This document shows, one piece after another, positions 47,875 through 56,069 of a DNA stretch of 64,000 bases. Both the position numbers and the translations under genes were made by a program. The notes beneath the pieces are model-generated. The model was not told the origin of the DNA and did no database searches. It saw only the letters and a list, made by a program, of their open reading frames with translations. How positions within the stretch are numbered: position 1 is the first letter of the stretch; the number at the start of each line of letters is the position of its first letter. Location of the stretch: NCBI GenBank assembly GCA_965213775.1, contig CBDCAC010000001.1:62001-126000 (forward strand). Direction: 5' to 3'. The DNA comes from Lichenicoccus sp965213775 (GTDB taxonomy: Bacteria; Pseudomonadota; Alphaproteobacteria; Acetobacterales; Acetobacteraceae).

Positions 47875-50800
47875 TCAGCCATGTCCGGACGGCGGATAGG
47901 CCGGCAGCAGCGCGGGCGGCTGCGGCAGCGGCGGCCCGCGCCGCCCGGCCAGCTTGTCCATCAGCAGGCCGACCGCGGTCTCGAGCTGGCGGTCGTGACC
48001 GGACATCAGCTCGCCGGGGCTGTTCTCGACCACGATGTCCGGATCGACGCCGTGGTTCTCGATCACCCACTGCGAGTCGAGCCCGTACAGCGCGTCCTCC
48101 GGCACCGTGACGTAGCCGCCATCGAGCAGGCTCCACTCGCCGCGTATGCCGCGCACCCCGCCCCAGCTGCGCATGCCGAGCAGCGGACCGAGGCCGTACT
48201 TGCGGAAATAGTACGGGAAGATGTCGCCGTCCGAGGCCGAATACTGGTTGAGCAGGCAGATCTTGGGGCCGTCGATCAGCTGCTGCGGAATGGTCATGGC
48301 GACGCGCTCGCGGTTGGTCGACATGCCGACCAGCACGCGCCGCAGGCGCTCCAGCACGATCTGGTCGATGAAGCCGCCGCCGTTGAAACGATCGTCGACG
48401 ATCAGCGCCTGGCGGTCGAGCTGCGGGTAGAACTGGCGCACGAACTGCTCCATGCCCAGCGACTCCATGTCCGACAGGTAGACATAGGCGATGCGGCCGC
48501 CCGACAGCCGATCGACGAGGGCGCGGTTCTGGTCGATCCAGCCCTGCTCGCGCAGCGGCATCTCGCTGCGTACCGGCTCGACGCTGATGTCGCGCGAGGC
48601 GCCGACGGCGGTGGCCGACACCTTCAGCGTCACCGGCGACTGCACGTCGACGAACAGGCTGTAGGGATCGGTCGGTGCCGCCAGCGCCTGCCCGTTCACC
48701 GCGAGCAGGAAGTCGCCGTCATGCACGTGCAGACCGGGCGCGTTGAGCGGGCTGCGATAGCCCTCGCGCGAGTCGTCGCCGCGATAGATATGGGCGAAGC
48801 GGTAGCGCCCCGACGCGCGGTCGAGCGCGAAATCGACTCCGAGCAGGGCGGTCGGCGCGGCCGGCGTCGGATCCTGGTCGTCGCCGCCGCTGACATAGGT
48901 GTGCGAGTTGCCGAGCTCGCCCTGCACCTGGCCGATCAGGTAGTTGAGGTCCTCGCGCGAGCCGAGCAGCGGCAGCAGCCTGGCGTAGCAATCGTGCACC
49001 GCCTGCCAGTTCACGCCGTTGGTCTTGTCGCTGAAGAACAGGTCGCGCTCCAGCCGCCAGGCGTTGTCGAACATCTCCGACCATTCCGCGGTCGGCAGCA
49101 CGCGCATGCTCATCTGGTCCAGCTCGAGCATGTGGCGCTCGCCGCCGCCGGGCTTGGTCTCGGCGATGCCGTAAGCGGCTCCCTGCTTGAACAGCACGTG
49201 GCCGCCATCGGCGGACAGGCTGTAGCCGTCCAGCCCGTCCAGGATGGTCTCGTCCTTGCGCTTGTCGACGTCGTAGGCGTGCAGCGCCGGCCTCTCGCCG
49301 GGCAGGGCGCCCTCGATCAGCTGCGGCGGGATCGTCTGGTAGAATACCCGGTCGCCGCCTGGACCGCCTCGCACGTCGAGGGCGGCGAAGTCGTTGGCCG
49401 GGATCGGCAGCGGCGTGACCCGGTCCATCAGCCCGTCGAGGTCGATGGGCATCGGCTTCGAGGCCCCCGGCTTCCAGCCGCCCGGCTTGTCGTCGTGGTC
49501 CTTCTTGTCGGGCTGCCACGCGCCCTCGTCCGAGCGCGGCGCGAACGGCGCTGCCTGGTCGCGGGTCAGGGTGGCGACGTAGATGCCGCTCTGCTTGAGG
49601 GTGGCGACGTTGAACTCGCTCTCCGAGAAGGTCGGGTTCTGGTGGCGGGTCGAGAGGAAGTAGAGGCTCTTGCCGTCGGGCGAGAAGCTCGGCGACTGGT
49701 CGTTGTCGTCGGGCCGGCTGACCAGCGTCGCGCGGCCGGCGGCGACGTCGTAGAGATAGAGCCCGCGCTGCTGGTTCGGGCGCAGCAGGCTGTAGGCCAG
49801 CCACCTGCCGTCGGGCGACCAGCTCTGGTCATGGATCTCGCGGTACGGGTCCTGCGCCACCTGGCGCGGCGGCGCGCCGTCGAGGCCGGCGATCCACAGC
49901 CGGTGGTCGTTGTCGGCGAAGGCGAGCCTGCCGCCGTCCGGCGACCACAGCGGGGTGTAGAAGAAGCCGGTGGGGAAATGGGTCAGGACGCGCTCCGCGC
50001 CGCCCGCCGAGGGGCGGACCGCGATCTGCTGCTCGCCGCTGCCGTCGGTGCTGTAGGCGACCAGCTTGCCATCCGGCGACCAGCTCGGATGGTCCTCGTC
50101 GGCGCCGCTGGTGCGCGTCAGGTCGCGTACAGCGCCGTGCTCGGCGGGCACCGTGAAGATGTCGCCGCGGGCGGAGAACAGCGCCCGCTTGCCGTTCGGC
50201 GAAAGCGCGTAGTCGACCTGCTGGGCGGTGTCGGTGTCGCGTATCAGGTCGCGTACCTTGACGGTGCGCGGCCCGGTGCGGGTGCCGTCGTCGGGCACGC
50301 GCACGTCGAGCTGGTGCAGCGTCTCCGACGGCAGGTCCAGCACGTAGAGGTGGCCGCCCTGCTGGAAGGTGATGGCGCCACCCGGCCCGGCATCGCCCAG
50401 CGAGGGGAAGTCGATGTCGTAGTCGGTGAAGCGGGTGACCTGGCGGAACCGCTTGCTGTCCAGCTCATAGCACCAGATGTTGGCGCGACGATGGCTGTCC
50501 CGGTCCGACAGGAAGTAGATCCTGCGCCCGGCCCACATCGGCGAGCTGTCGGTGCCGCGCCAGTCGGTGATCCGGGTCAGCGCGCGGCTGTTGAAGTCGT
50601 AGGTGTAGACATCCTGCGCGAGCCCGCCATCGTAGCGCTTCCAGGTGCGGAAATCGCGGAAGATTCGGGTGTAGGCGATCGAGTGGCCGTCCGGCCCGTA
50701 GCTGATGAAGCCCGCGCGATCGAGCGGCAGCCGCGTCGCCAGCCCTCCCGACACCGGCACCATGAACGGCAGCGAGATCCAGCTGTTCCAGGCGCGGGCG

Positions 50801-51234
50801 CGCGAGAGGAACACGACGTTGCGCGAATCCGGGGTCCAGGTCACCACCATGTTGTCCGGACCCCAGCGGGTGGGCGCGCGCGGCACGATGTCGGAGTGCG
50901 CGGTCAGCCGGCGCGCGGCACCGCCGGCGGCGGGGATGACGTAGACGTCCTGGTTGCCCTGGTAGTGCGCGGTGAAGGCGATCCAGCGCCCGTCCGGCGA
51001 GTAGCGCGGCATCAGGTCCTGGCCGGCGTCGGCGGTGAGCCGGCGCGCGGTGCCGCCGGCGCGGTCCACCACCCAGAGATTGCCGTGGGCCACGAAGGCG
51101 ACCTGGTCGCCGTGCTGGGTTGGGAAGCGCATCAGCGTCCGCCCGTCCTGGATTTGCGGGGCCTCGGCTGCCGCCGCACCGGTCAGCAGCAGTTGGGCCG
51201 CCAGCGTGGCCCCCAGTCGGATCGATGGTCTCAT
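47875..51234 (-). CDS. exported tricorn-type S41 family protease
   Basis: The 1119-residue protein combines N-terminal WD40-like beta-propeller repeats (many SPDG turns such as YSPDGRWIAF and WSPDGKLVAY), a core domain, a PDZ-like insert, and a C-terminal S41 serine protease domain with His in GNSHTYV and nucleophile Ser near 999 (YSASDGD). Thermoplasma tricorn, about 1070 residues, is cytosolic; here a signal peptide (LLLTGAAAAEAP) predicts a periplasmic location. Family role: degradation of oligopeptides. The start has TGGAG eight bases upstream. It is divergent from cysD. Confidence 0.88.
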   Translation of the reverse strand: MRPSIRLGATLAAQLLLTGAAAAEAPQIQDGRTLMRFPTQHGDQVAFVAHGNLWVVDRAGGTARRLTADAGQDLMPRYSPDGRWIAFTAHYQGNQDVYVIPAAGGAARRLTAHSDIVPRAPTRWGPDNMVVTWTPDSRNVVFLSRARAWNSWISLPFMVPVSGGLATRLPLDRAGFISYGPDGHSIAYTRIFRDFRTWKRYDGGLAQDVYTYDFNSRALTRITDWRGTDSSPMWAGRRIYFLSDRDSHRRANIWCYELDSKRFRQVTRFTDYDIDFPSLGDAGPGGAITFQQGGHLYVLDLPSETLHQLDVRVPDDGTRTGPRTVKVRDLIRDTDTAQQVDYALSPNGKRALFSARGDIFTVPAEHGAVRDLTRTSGADEDHPSWSPDGKLVAYSTDGSGEQQIAVRPSAGGAERVLTHFPTGFFYTPLWSPDGGRLAFADNDHRLWIAGLDGAPPRQVAQDPYREIHDQSWSPDGRWLAYSLLRPNQQRGLYLYDVAAGRATLVSRPDDNDQSPSFSPDGKSLYFLSTRHQNPTFSESEFNVATLKQSGIYVATLTRDQAAPFAPRSDEGAWQPDKKDHDDKPGGWKPGASKPMPIDLDGLMDRVTPLPIPANDFAALDVRGGPGGDRVFYQTIPPQLIEGALPGERPALHAYDVDKRKDETILDGLDGYSLSADGGHVLFKQGAAYGIAETKPGGGERHMLELDQMSMRVLPTAEWSEMFDNAWRLERDLFFSDKTNGVNWQAVHDCYARLLPLLGSREDLNYLIGQVQGELGNSHTYVSGGDDQDPTPAAPTALLGVDFALDRASGRYRFAHIYRGDDSREGYRSPLNAPGLHVHDGDFLLAVNGQALAAPTDPYSLFVDVQSPVTLKVSATAVGASRDISVEPVRSEMPLREQGWIDQNRALVDRLSGGRIAYVYLSDMESLGMEQFVRQFYPQLDRQALIVDDRFNGGGFIDQIVLERLRRVLVGMSTNRERVAMTIPQQLIDGPKICLLNQYSASDGDIFPYYFRKYGLGPLLGMRSWGGVRGIRGEWSLLDGGYVTVPEDALYGLDSQWVIENHGVDPDIVVENSPGELMSGHDRQLETAVGLLMDKLAGRRGPPLPQPPALLPAYPPSGHG

Positions 51235-51250
51235 GACGCACTCCAGTCCC

Positions 51251-51270
51251 CGCATTCTAGGGAGAATGCG
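51251..51270. promoter_or_regulatory. perfect 8-bp inverted repeat between the tricorn gene and cysD
   Basis: CGCATTCT-aggg-AGAATGCG is a perfect 20-base palindrome in the 153-base divergent gap, 16 bases before the tricorn ATG. It has no following T-run and lies next to a start, so an operator is more likely than a terminator. It could serve either gene. Confidence 0.5.
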
Positions 51271-51387
51271 TGTCCAGGCCAGACGGGCGGGGCCGAAAAC
51301 GCCGCCCGGGCCTTGCCCGTCGCCCGCACCCTCGCTAGGCGAAGGGCGGATCGGCGCCCGCGATCCGTGGCCACGGGACCCGCCTGC

Positions 51388-52284
51388 ATGACACCGCACC
51401 TCCAGCGCCTCGAGAACGAGAGCATCCTGATCCTGCGCGAGGTCGCCGCGGAGTCGCGCCATCCGGTCATGCTGTATTCGATCGGCAAGGACTCCGCGGT
51501 GATGCTGCACCTGGCGATCAAGGCGTTCTACCCGGGCAAGCCGCCGTTCCCGCTGCTGCACGTCGACACCACCTGGAAGTTCCGCGACATGATCCGCTTC
51601 CGCGACCAGACCGCGGCCCGGCTCGGCATGACGCTGCTGGTGCACACCAACGAGGCCGGACGCGAGCAGGGCATCAACCCGTTCGACCACGGCTCGTCGT
51701 ACTACACCCACGTGATGAAGACCGAGGCGCTCAAGCAGGCGCTGACCCGGCACGGCTTCGACGCCGCGTTCGGCGGCGCGCGTCGCGACGAGGAGAAGAG
51801 CCGCGCCAAGGAGCGCATCCTGTCGTTCCGCGACGCCTCGCACGGCTGGGATCCGAAGAACCAGCGGCCCGAGCTCTGGCAGCTCTACAATACGCGGGTG
51901 CAGCCGGGCGAGACGATGCGCGCCTTCCCGCTCTCGAACTGGACCGAGCTCGACGTGTGGCAGTACATCCTGGCCGAGCGGGTCGCGATCGTGCCGCTCT
52001 ACCTCGCCGCCCCCCGACCGGTGGTGACGCGCGACGGCATGCTGATCATGGTCGACGACGCGCGCATGCGGCTGCGTCCGGGCGAGACGCCGGAGACGCG
52101 GATGATCCGGTTCCGCACGCTCGGCTGCTACCCGCTGACCGGTGCGGTGGAGTCCGAGGCCGACGATCTGGAGGCGGTCATCGCCGAGATGATGGTCTCG
52201 CGCACCTCCGAGCGGCAGGGCCGGGCGATCGATCACGACGAAGCAGGCTCGATGGAGAAGAAGAAGCGCGAGGGATATTTCTGA
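51388..52284 (+). CDS. cysD: sulfate adenylyltransferase subunit 2
   Basis: CysD forms adenosine 5'-phosphosulfate from ATP and sulfate together with the GTPase CysN. The 298-residue protein has the PP-loop SIGKDS (31-36), LHVDTTWKF, HTNEAGREQGINPF, GGARRDEEKSRAKER and the C-terminal GSMEKKKREGYF tail, all typical. Its TGA overlaps the cysNC ATG (TGATG), so the two are translationally coupled. Confidence 0.96.
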   Translation: MTPHLQRLENESILILREVAAESRHPVMLYSIGKDSAVMLHLAIKAFYPGKPPFPLLHVDTTWKFRDMIRFRDQTAARLGMTLLVHTNEAGREQGINPFDHGSSYYTHVMKTEALKQALTRHGFDAAFGGARRDEEKSRAKERILSFRDASHGWDPKNQRPELWQLYNTRVQPGETMRAFPLSNWTELDVWQYILAERVAIVPLYLAAPRPVVTRDGMLIMVDDARMRLRPGETPETRMIRFRTLGCYPLTGAVESEADDLEAVIAEMMVSRTSERQGRAIDHDEAGSMEKKKREGYF

Positions 52285-54209
52285 TGCCGGCCGATCTCGC
52301 CCCGCCTCCTGCGCCTACGCCTGCGCCCGCATCCCTCACCGGCTCGGCCACGCTGCTGCGCTTCCTGACCTGCGGCAGCGTCGATGACGGCAAGTCCACC
52401 CTGATCGGGCGCCTGCTCTACGACACCAAGCGCATCCTGCAGGACCAGATGACGGCGCTCGAGCGCGACAGCGCGCGCTTCGGCACCACCGGCGGCGACC
52501 TCGACCTCGCACTGCTGGTCGACGGGCTGGAGGCCGAGCGCGAGCAGGGCATCACCATCGACGTCGCCTACCGCTTCTTCGCCACCGACCGCCGCTCGTT
52601 CATCGTCGCCGACACCCCCGGCCACGAGCAGTACACCCGCAACATGGCGACCGGCGCCTCCACCGCCGACCTCGCCGTGCTGCTGGTCGATGCGCGCCAC
52701 GGCATCATGACCCAGACCCGGCGGCACGCCTTCATCGCCAACCTGCTCGGCGTGCGACACCTGGTGCTGGCGGTGAACAAGATCGACCTGGTCGGGTTCG
52801 ACCGCGAGCGTTTCCGCGAGGTGTCGGCCGCGTTCGAGGCGATGGCGTCGGGGTTCGGCTTCGCCAGCCAGCGCGCGATCCCGATCTCGGCGCGCTACGG
52901 CGACAACGTCACCGCGGCCAGCGCCGCGCTGGGCTGGTACGAGGGCCCGACGCTGCTCGCGCACCTGGAGCAGGTCGAGACCGGGGTGGTGGACCACGCG
53001 GCACCGTTCCGCATGCCGGTGCAGTGGATCAGCCGGCCGGACCTGGATTTCCGCGGCTTCGCCGGCACCGTCGCCGGCGGCACCGTGCGTCCCGGCGACG
53101 ACGTGGTGATCGCGGGGTCGGGGCGGCGGAGCACGGTGCGGCGCATCGTCAGCCACGACGGCGACCTGGCGCGCGCGGTCGGCGGCGATGCGATCACGCT
53201 CACGCTGGCCGACGAGGTCGACATCTCGCGCGGCGACGTGCTGGCCGCACCGGAGGCGCGCCCGGAGGTGTCGGACCAGTTCGCCGCGCACATCGTCTGG
53301 ATGGACGAGGCGCCGCTGCTGCCCGGCCGCTCCTACCTGCTCAAGATCGGCACCCGCACGGTGAGCGCCTCGGTCAGCGCGCTCAAGCACAAGGTCGACA
53401 TCAACAGCTTCGAGCACCTCGCCGCGCGCGAGCTCAGGCTCAACGAGATCGGTGCCTGCAACCTGTCGCTGAGTGCCGCGGTGGCGTTCGAGCCGTACGC
53501 GCAGAACCGCACGATGGGCGCCTTCATCCTGATCGACCGGCTGAACAACCGCACCGCCGGCGCCGGCATGATCGAGTTCGGGCTGCGACGCGCGACCAAC
53601 ATCCATCGCCAGGCGACCAGCGTCGGCAAGCTGGGGCGCGCGGCACTCAACGCGCAGAAGCCGGCGCTGCTCTGGTTCACCGGCCTGTCCGGGTCGGGCA
53701 AGTCGAGCATCTCCAACCTGGTCGAGGCGGCGCTGCACGCGCAGGGACATCGCACCTACCTGCTCGACGGCGACAACATCCGGCACGGGCTGAGCCGCGA
53801 CCTGGGCTTCAGCGATGCCGACCGGGTCGAGAACATCCGGCGCGTCGGCGAGGTGGGCAAGCTGTTCGTCGATGCCGGCATGATCGTGCTGGCCTCGTTC
53901 ATCTCGCCGTTCCGCGCCGAGCGCCGCATGGTGCGCGACATGCTCGAGCCGGGAGAGTTCATCGAGGTGTTCGTCGACACGCCGCTGGAGCTGTGCAAGG
54001 CGCGCGACCCGAAGGGGCTGTACCGCAAGGCGATGGCCGGCGAGATCCGCCACTTCACCGGCATCGATTCGCCCTACGAGGCGCCGGAGCATCCGGAACT
54101 GCTGCTGGAAGGTGCGAACGCGTCGGCGGAGTCGATGGCCGAGCGCGTGCTCGACCTGCTGCGCGTGCGCGGCATCATCGGGATCGCCGGCGCAGACCCC
54201 GCGGCGTGA
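52284..54209 (+). CDS. cysNC: sulfate adenylyltransferase subunit 1 fused to APS kinase
   Basis: The 641-residue fusion drives APS synthesis by GTP hydrolysis and then phosphorylates APS to PAPS. The CysN part has GSVDDGKST (31-39), DTPGHEQYTRNM and NKIDLV plus the EF-Tu-like barrels. The CysC part has GLSGSGKS (467-474), the DGDNIRHGL motif and the RDPKGLYRKA region. This NodQ-like fusion is common in alphaproteobacteria. PAPS can serve sulfotransferases as well as assimilation. No cysH or sulfotransferase gene is in the window. Confidence 0.96.
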   Translation: MPADLAPPPAPTPAPASLTGSATLLRFLTCGSVDDGKSTLIGRLLYDTKRILQDQMTALERDSARFGTTGGDLDLALLVDGLEAEREQGITIDVAYRFFATDRRSFIVADTPGHEQYTRNMATGASTADLAVLLVDARHGIMTQTRRHAFIANLLGVRHLVLAVNKIDLVGFDRERFREVSAAFEAMASGFGFASQRAIPISARYGDNVTAASAALGWYEGPTLLAHLEQVETGVVDHAAPFRMPVQWISRPDLDFRGFAGTVAGGTVRPGDDVVIAGSGRRSTVRRIVSHDGDLARAVGGDAITLTLADEVDISRGDVLAAPEARPEVSDQFAAHIVWMDEAPLLPGRSYLLKIGTRTVSASVSALKHKVDINSFEHLAARELRLNEIGACNLSLSAAVAFEPYAQNRTMGAFILIDRLNNRTAGAGMIEFGLRRATNIHRQATSVGKLGRAALNAQKPALLWFTGLSGSGKSSISNLVEAALHAQGHRTYLLDGDNIRHGLSRDLGFSDADRVENIRRVGEVGKLFVDAGMIVLASFISPFRAERRMVRDMLEPGEFIEVFVDTPLELCKARDPKGLYRKAMAGEIRHFTGIDSPYEAPEHPELLLEGANASAESMAERVLDLLRVRGIIGIAGADPAA

Positions 54210-55585
54210 GACCGGCGGCTCCGGGGCGGCACGCGGCGCCCGCCACCACCGGCCTGAGACGCTCGCTCGACCTGCCGATGGTGTTCTGCCTCGCGCTCAA
54301 GCAGGTGATCGGCGGCGGCATCGTGGTGCTGACCGGCACCGTGATCGGCCTCGCCGGGGCGGGTGCCGGCCTCGCCTACCTGATCGCCTGCGCGGTGGTG
54401 CTGCTGGTGAGCCTGCCCTATGCCGTGCTCGGCGCCGCGGTGCCGGTGACCGGCAGCCTGTATCGCTGGCCGGCGCGCTTCATCAGCCCATCCGCCGGCT
54501 TCCTCGGGTTCTGGATGGTGCTCGGCACCCACGTCAGCCTCGCCGCCTATGCCGCGACCTTCGGTGCCACGCTGCACGCGCTGCTGCCGGCGGTGCCGGC
54601 GCGACCGGCCGGGCTCGCCGCACTCGGCCTGGTGCTGACGCTCAACCTGCTGGGTGCTGCGGTCTCGGCGCGCGCCGGCATCCTGATCACGCTCGCGGTC
54701 GCGCTGGCGCTGCTCGGGCTCGCGGCCGTCGGCATGCCCGACATCGAGCCGCGTCGCCTCGCCGACCTGCTGCCGCATGGCTGGCGCGGCCTGCTCGGCG
54801 CCGCAGCGCTGCTGACCTTCCCGATCAGCGGCGCCACCCTGGTCTCCGAGCTAGGCGGCGAGATGCGCCGGCCCGCCCGCGATATCCCGCTGGCGATCCT
54901 GGGTGCCACGGCGATCGCCGCCCTGCTCTACGTCGCGGTCACGCTGGTCGCCGTCGGGCTGCCCGGCGCCCGCCTCGCCGGGCCGCGCTCGCTCAACGCG
55001 GTGGCGCAGGCCGTGATGCGCCCCGGCGGCTTCCTGCTGTTCGGCCTCGGCACCGGCATCGTCAGCATGCTCGGCATCATGAACGCGCACATGCTGTGGG
55101 GCAGCCGCAGCGTGCTGATGGTGTGCCGCGACGGCTGGCTGCCGACCCGCCTCGGCCGGCCCAACCGCGCCGGCGCCCCGGCCTGGCCGCTGCTGCTGCT
55201 GGCGGCGATCGGGGCGACGCCGGTGCTGGCCGGCTTCGACGTCACCACCGTCATCCGGATCAGCGCGCTGGGTGCGGCGGGCTCGGCGATCCTCTCCGTC
55301 GCCTGCGCGCCGCTGTACGCGCGCCGCGATCCGGCGGGCTACGCCGCCTCGCCGCTTCCGGTGCCGCGCCCCGCCCTGCTGGCCGCGTCGCTGGCCGCGA
55401 TCGCCTCGCAGCTCGCGAGCATCGCGGTGCTGCTCGCCGGGCTGCCGTTCCGGCTGATCCTGCTCTGGCTCGGCTGGCTGGCGCTGGGGCTCGGGATCAT
55501 CGCGCTGCGCCGCCGGCGGGTCGGACAGCAAGCCAAGGGCGCTGCCCTTGACCCGCTGGGGCCGGCGGCCCCAGACCCCGGTTAG
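54206..55585 (+). CDS. APC-superfamily amino acid permease, C-terminus encoded by a repeat
   Basis: The 459-residue protein has about twelve hydrophobic segments and the APC-type first-helix pattern KQVIGGGIVVLTGTVIGLAG, later GSLYRWPARFISPS, FPISGATLVSELGGEMRRP and the charged loop RRPARDIPLAI. The substrate is not readable. The GTG start overlaps the cysNC stop (GTGA), an unexpected coupling of sulfate activation to an amino-acid-type carrier. The last 16 or so residues (AKGAALDPLGPAAPDPG) are encoded by a copy of the dispersed repeat that has replaced the original 3' end. Confidence 0.82.
   Translation: MRPAAPGRHAAPATTGLRRSLDLPMVFCLALKQVIGGGIVVLTGTVIGLAGAGAGLAYLIACAVVLLVSLPYAVLGAAVPVTGSLYRWPARFISPSAGFLGFWMVLGTHVSLAAYAATFGATLHALLPAVPARPAGLAALGLVLTLNLLGAAVSARAGILITLAVALALLGLAAVGMPDIEPRRLADLLPHGWRGLLGAAALLTFPISGATLVSELGGEMRRPARDIPLAILGATAIAALLYVAVTLVAVGLPGARLAGPRSLNAVAQAVMRPGGFLLFGLGTGIVSMLGIMNAHMLWGSRSVLMVCRDGWLPTRLGRPNRAGAPAWPLLLLAAIGATPVLAGFDVTTVIRISALGAAGSAILSVACAPLYARRDPAGYAASPLPVPRPALLAASLAAIASQLASIAVLLAGLPFRLILLWLGWLALGLGIIALRRRRVGQQAKGAALDPLGPAAPDPG
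55531..55582. repeat. dispersed palindromic intergenic repeat, copy 8
   Basis: A half-length copy with AAGGGC-gct-GCCCTT, gacccgct, GGGGCCGGCGGCCCC and agaccccg. It overlaps the end of the permease gene and lies in its tail-to-tail junction with the next gene. Confidence 0.88.
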
Positions 55586-55591
55586 ATCAGG

Positions 55592-56014
55592 CTATTTTGG
55601 TTGTGCTACCAGCGTCTCGCCGTCGGGGCCCATCTTGATCGTGGGGCCCTTCAGGAAGCTGCTGGGAGGCGGCGCCTGATCGCTCGCCCTCTGCGCGACC
55701 GTCGCACTCCAGGTCACGACGTGCTGGCTCGGGTCGTCCACCCACCGCATGGAGGTGCCGAGGCCAGGGATCAGCCTGCCGCGGCACAGCTTCCGCCTGA
55801 CGGTCACGACGAAGCTGTCATCCTTCTCGCGCTCGCCGGCGATGACCGGCGCCGTCGGGGTGACGCCGTTCTCCGCGGGCGGAAACGGCAGATAATAGAT
55901 CCTGTAGTTGCAGGCCTTCGCGGGCGGCTGATCGATCCGCTGAATGGCCGGGGGAGTCGCGACGGCGGCGGTGACGAGGGCGATGGCGAGGGGGGCGACG
56001 GTGAGGGCGATCAT
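55592..56014 (-). CDS. small exported protein of unknown function, 140 aa
   Basis: A signal peptide (about 19 residues, cleavage near AVATPP) precedes a mature protein of about 120 residues with two cysteines (35 and 77) that could form a disulfide. It contains NYRIYYLPFPPAENG and SFVVTVRRKLCRGR and a Pro-rich tail. I do not recognise a family. The start has AAGGTC upstream. The gene lies 55 bases after putA and on the same strand. Confidence 0.65.
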   Translation of the reverse strand: MIALTVAPLAIALVTAAVATPPAIQRIDQPPAKACNYRIYYLPFPPAENGVTPTAPVIAGEREKDDSFVVTVRRKLCRGRLIPGLGTSMRWVDDPSQHVVTWSATVAQRASDQAPPPSSFLKGPTIKMGPDGETLVAQPK

Positions 56015-56069
56015 GGCAGACCTTGCGGGACCGTCTCTATAATGAGAGACGGCCCCGGCGCATGCCAGC

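Noticed and set aside
47716..51387. A very long upstream extension of the cysD frame, opposite the tricorn gene
   Set aside because: Only the part from 51388 matches CysD. The extension is antisense to a complete protease gene.
3008..55582. The dispersed hairpin element as a CRISPR-like or MITE-type transposon with terminal repeats and target duplications
   Set aside because: Copies are far apart and variable in length, and no short flanking duplications were visible. A terminator-like repeat explains the convergent placement better.
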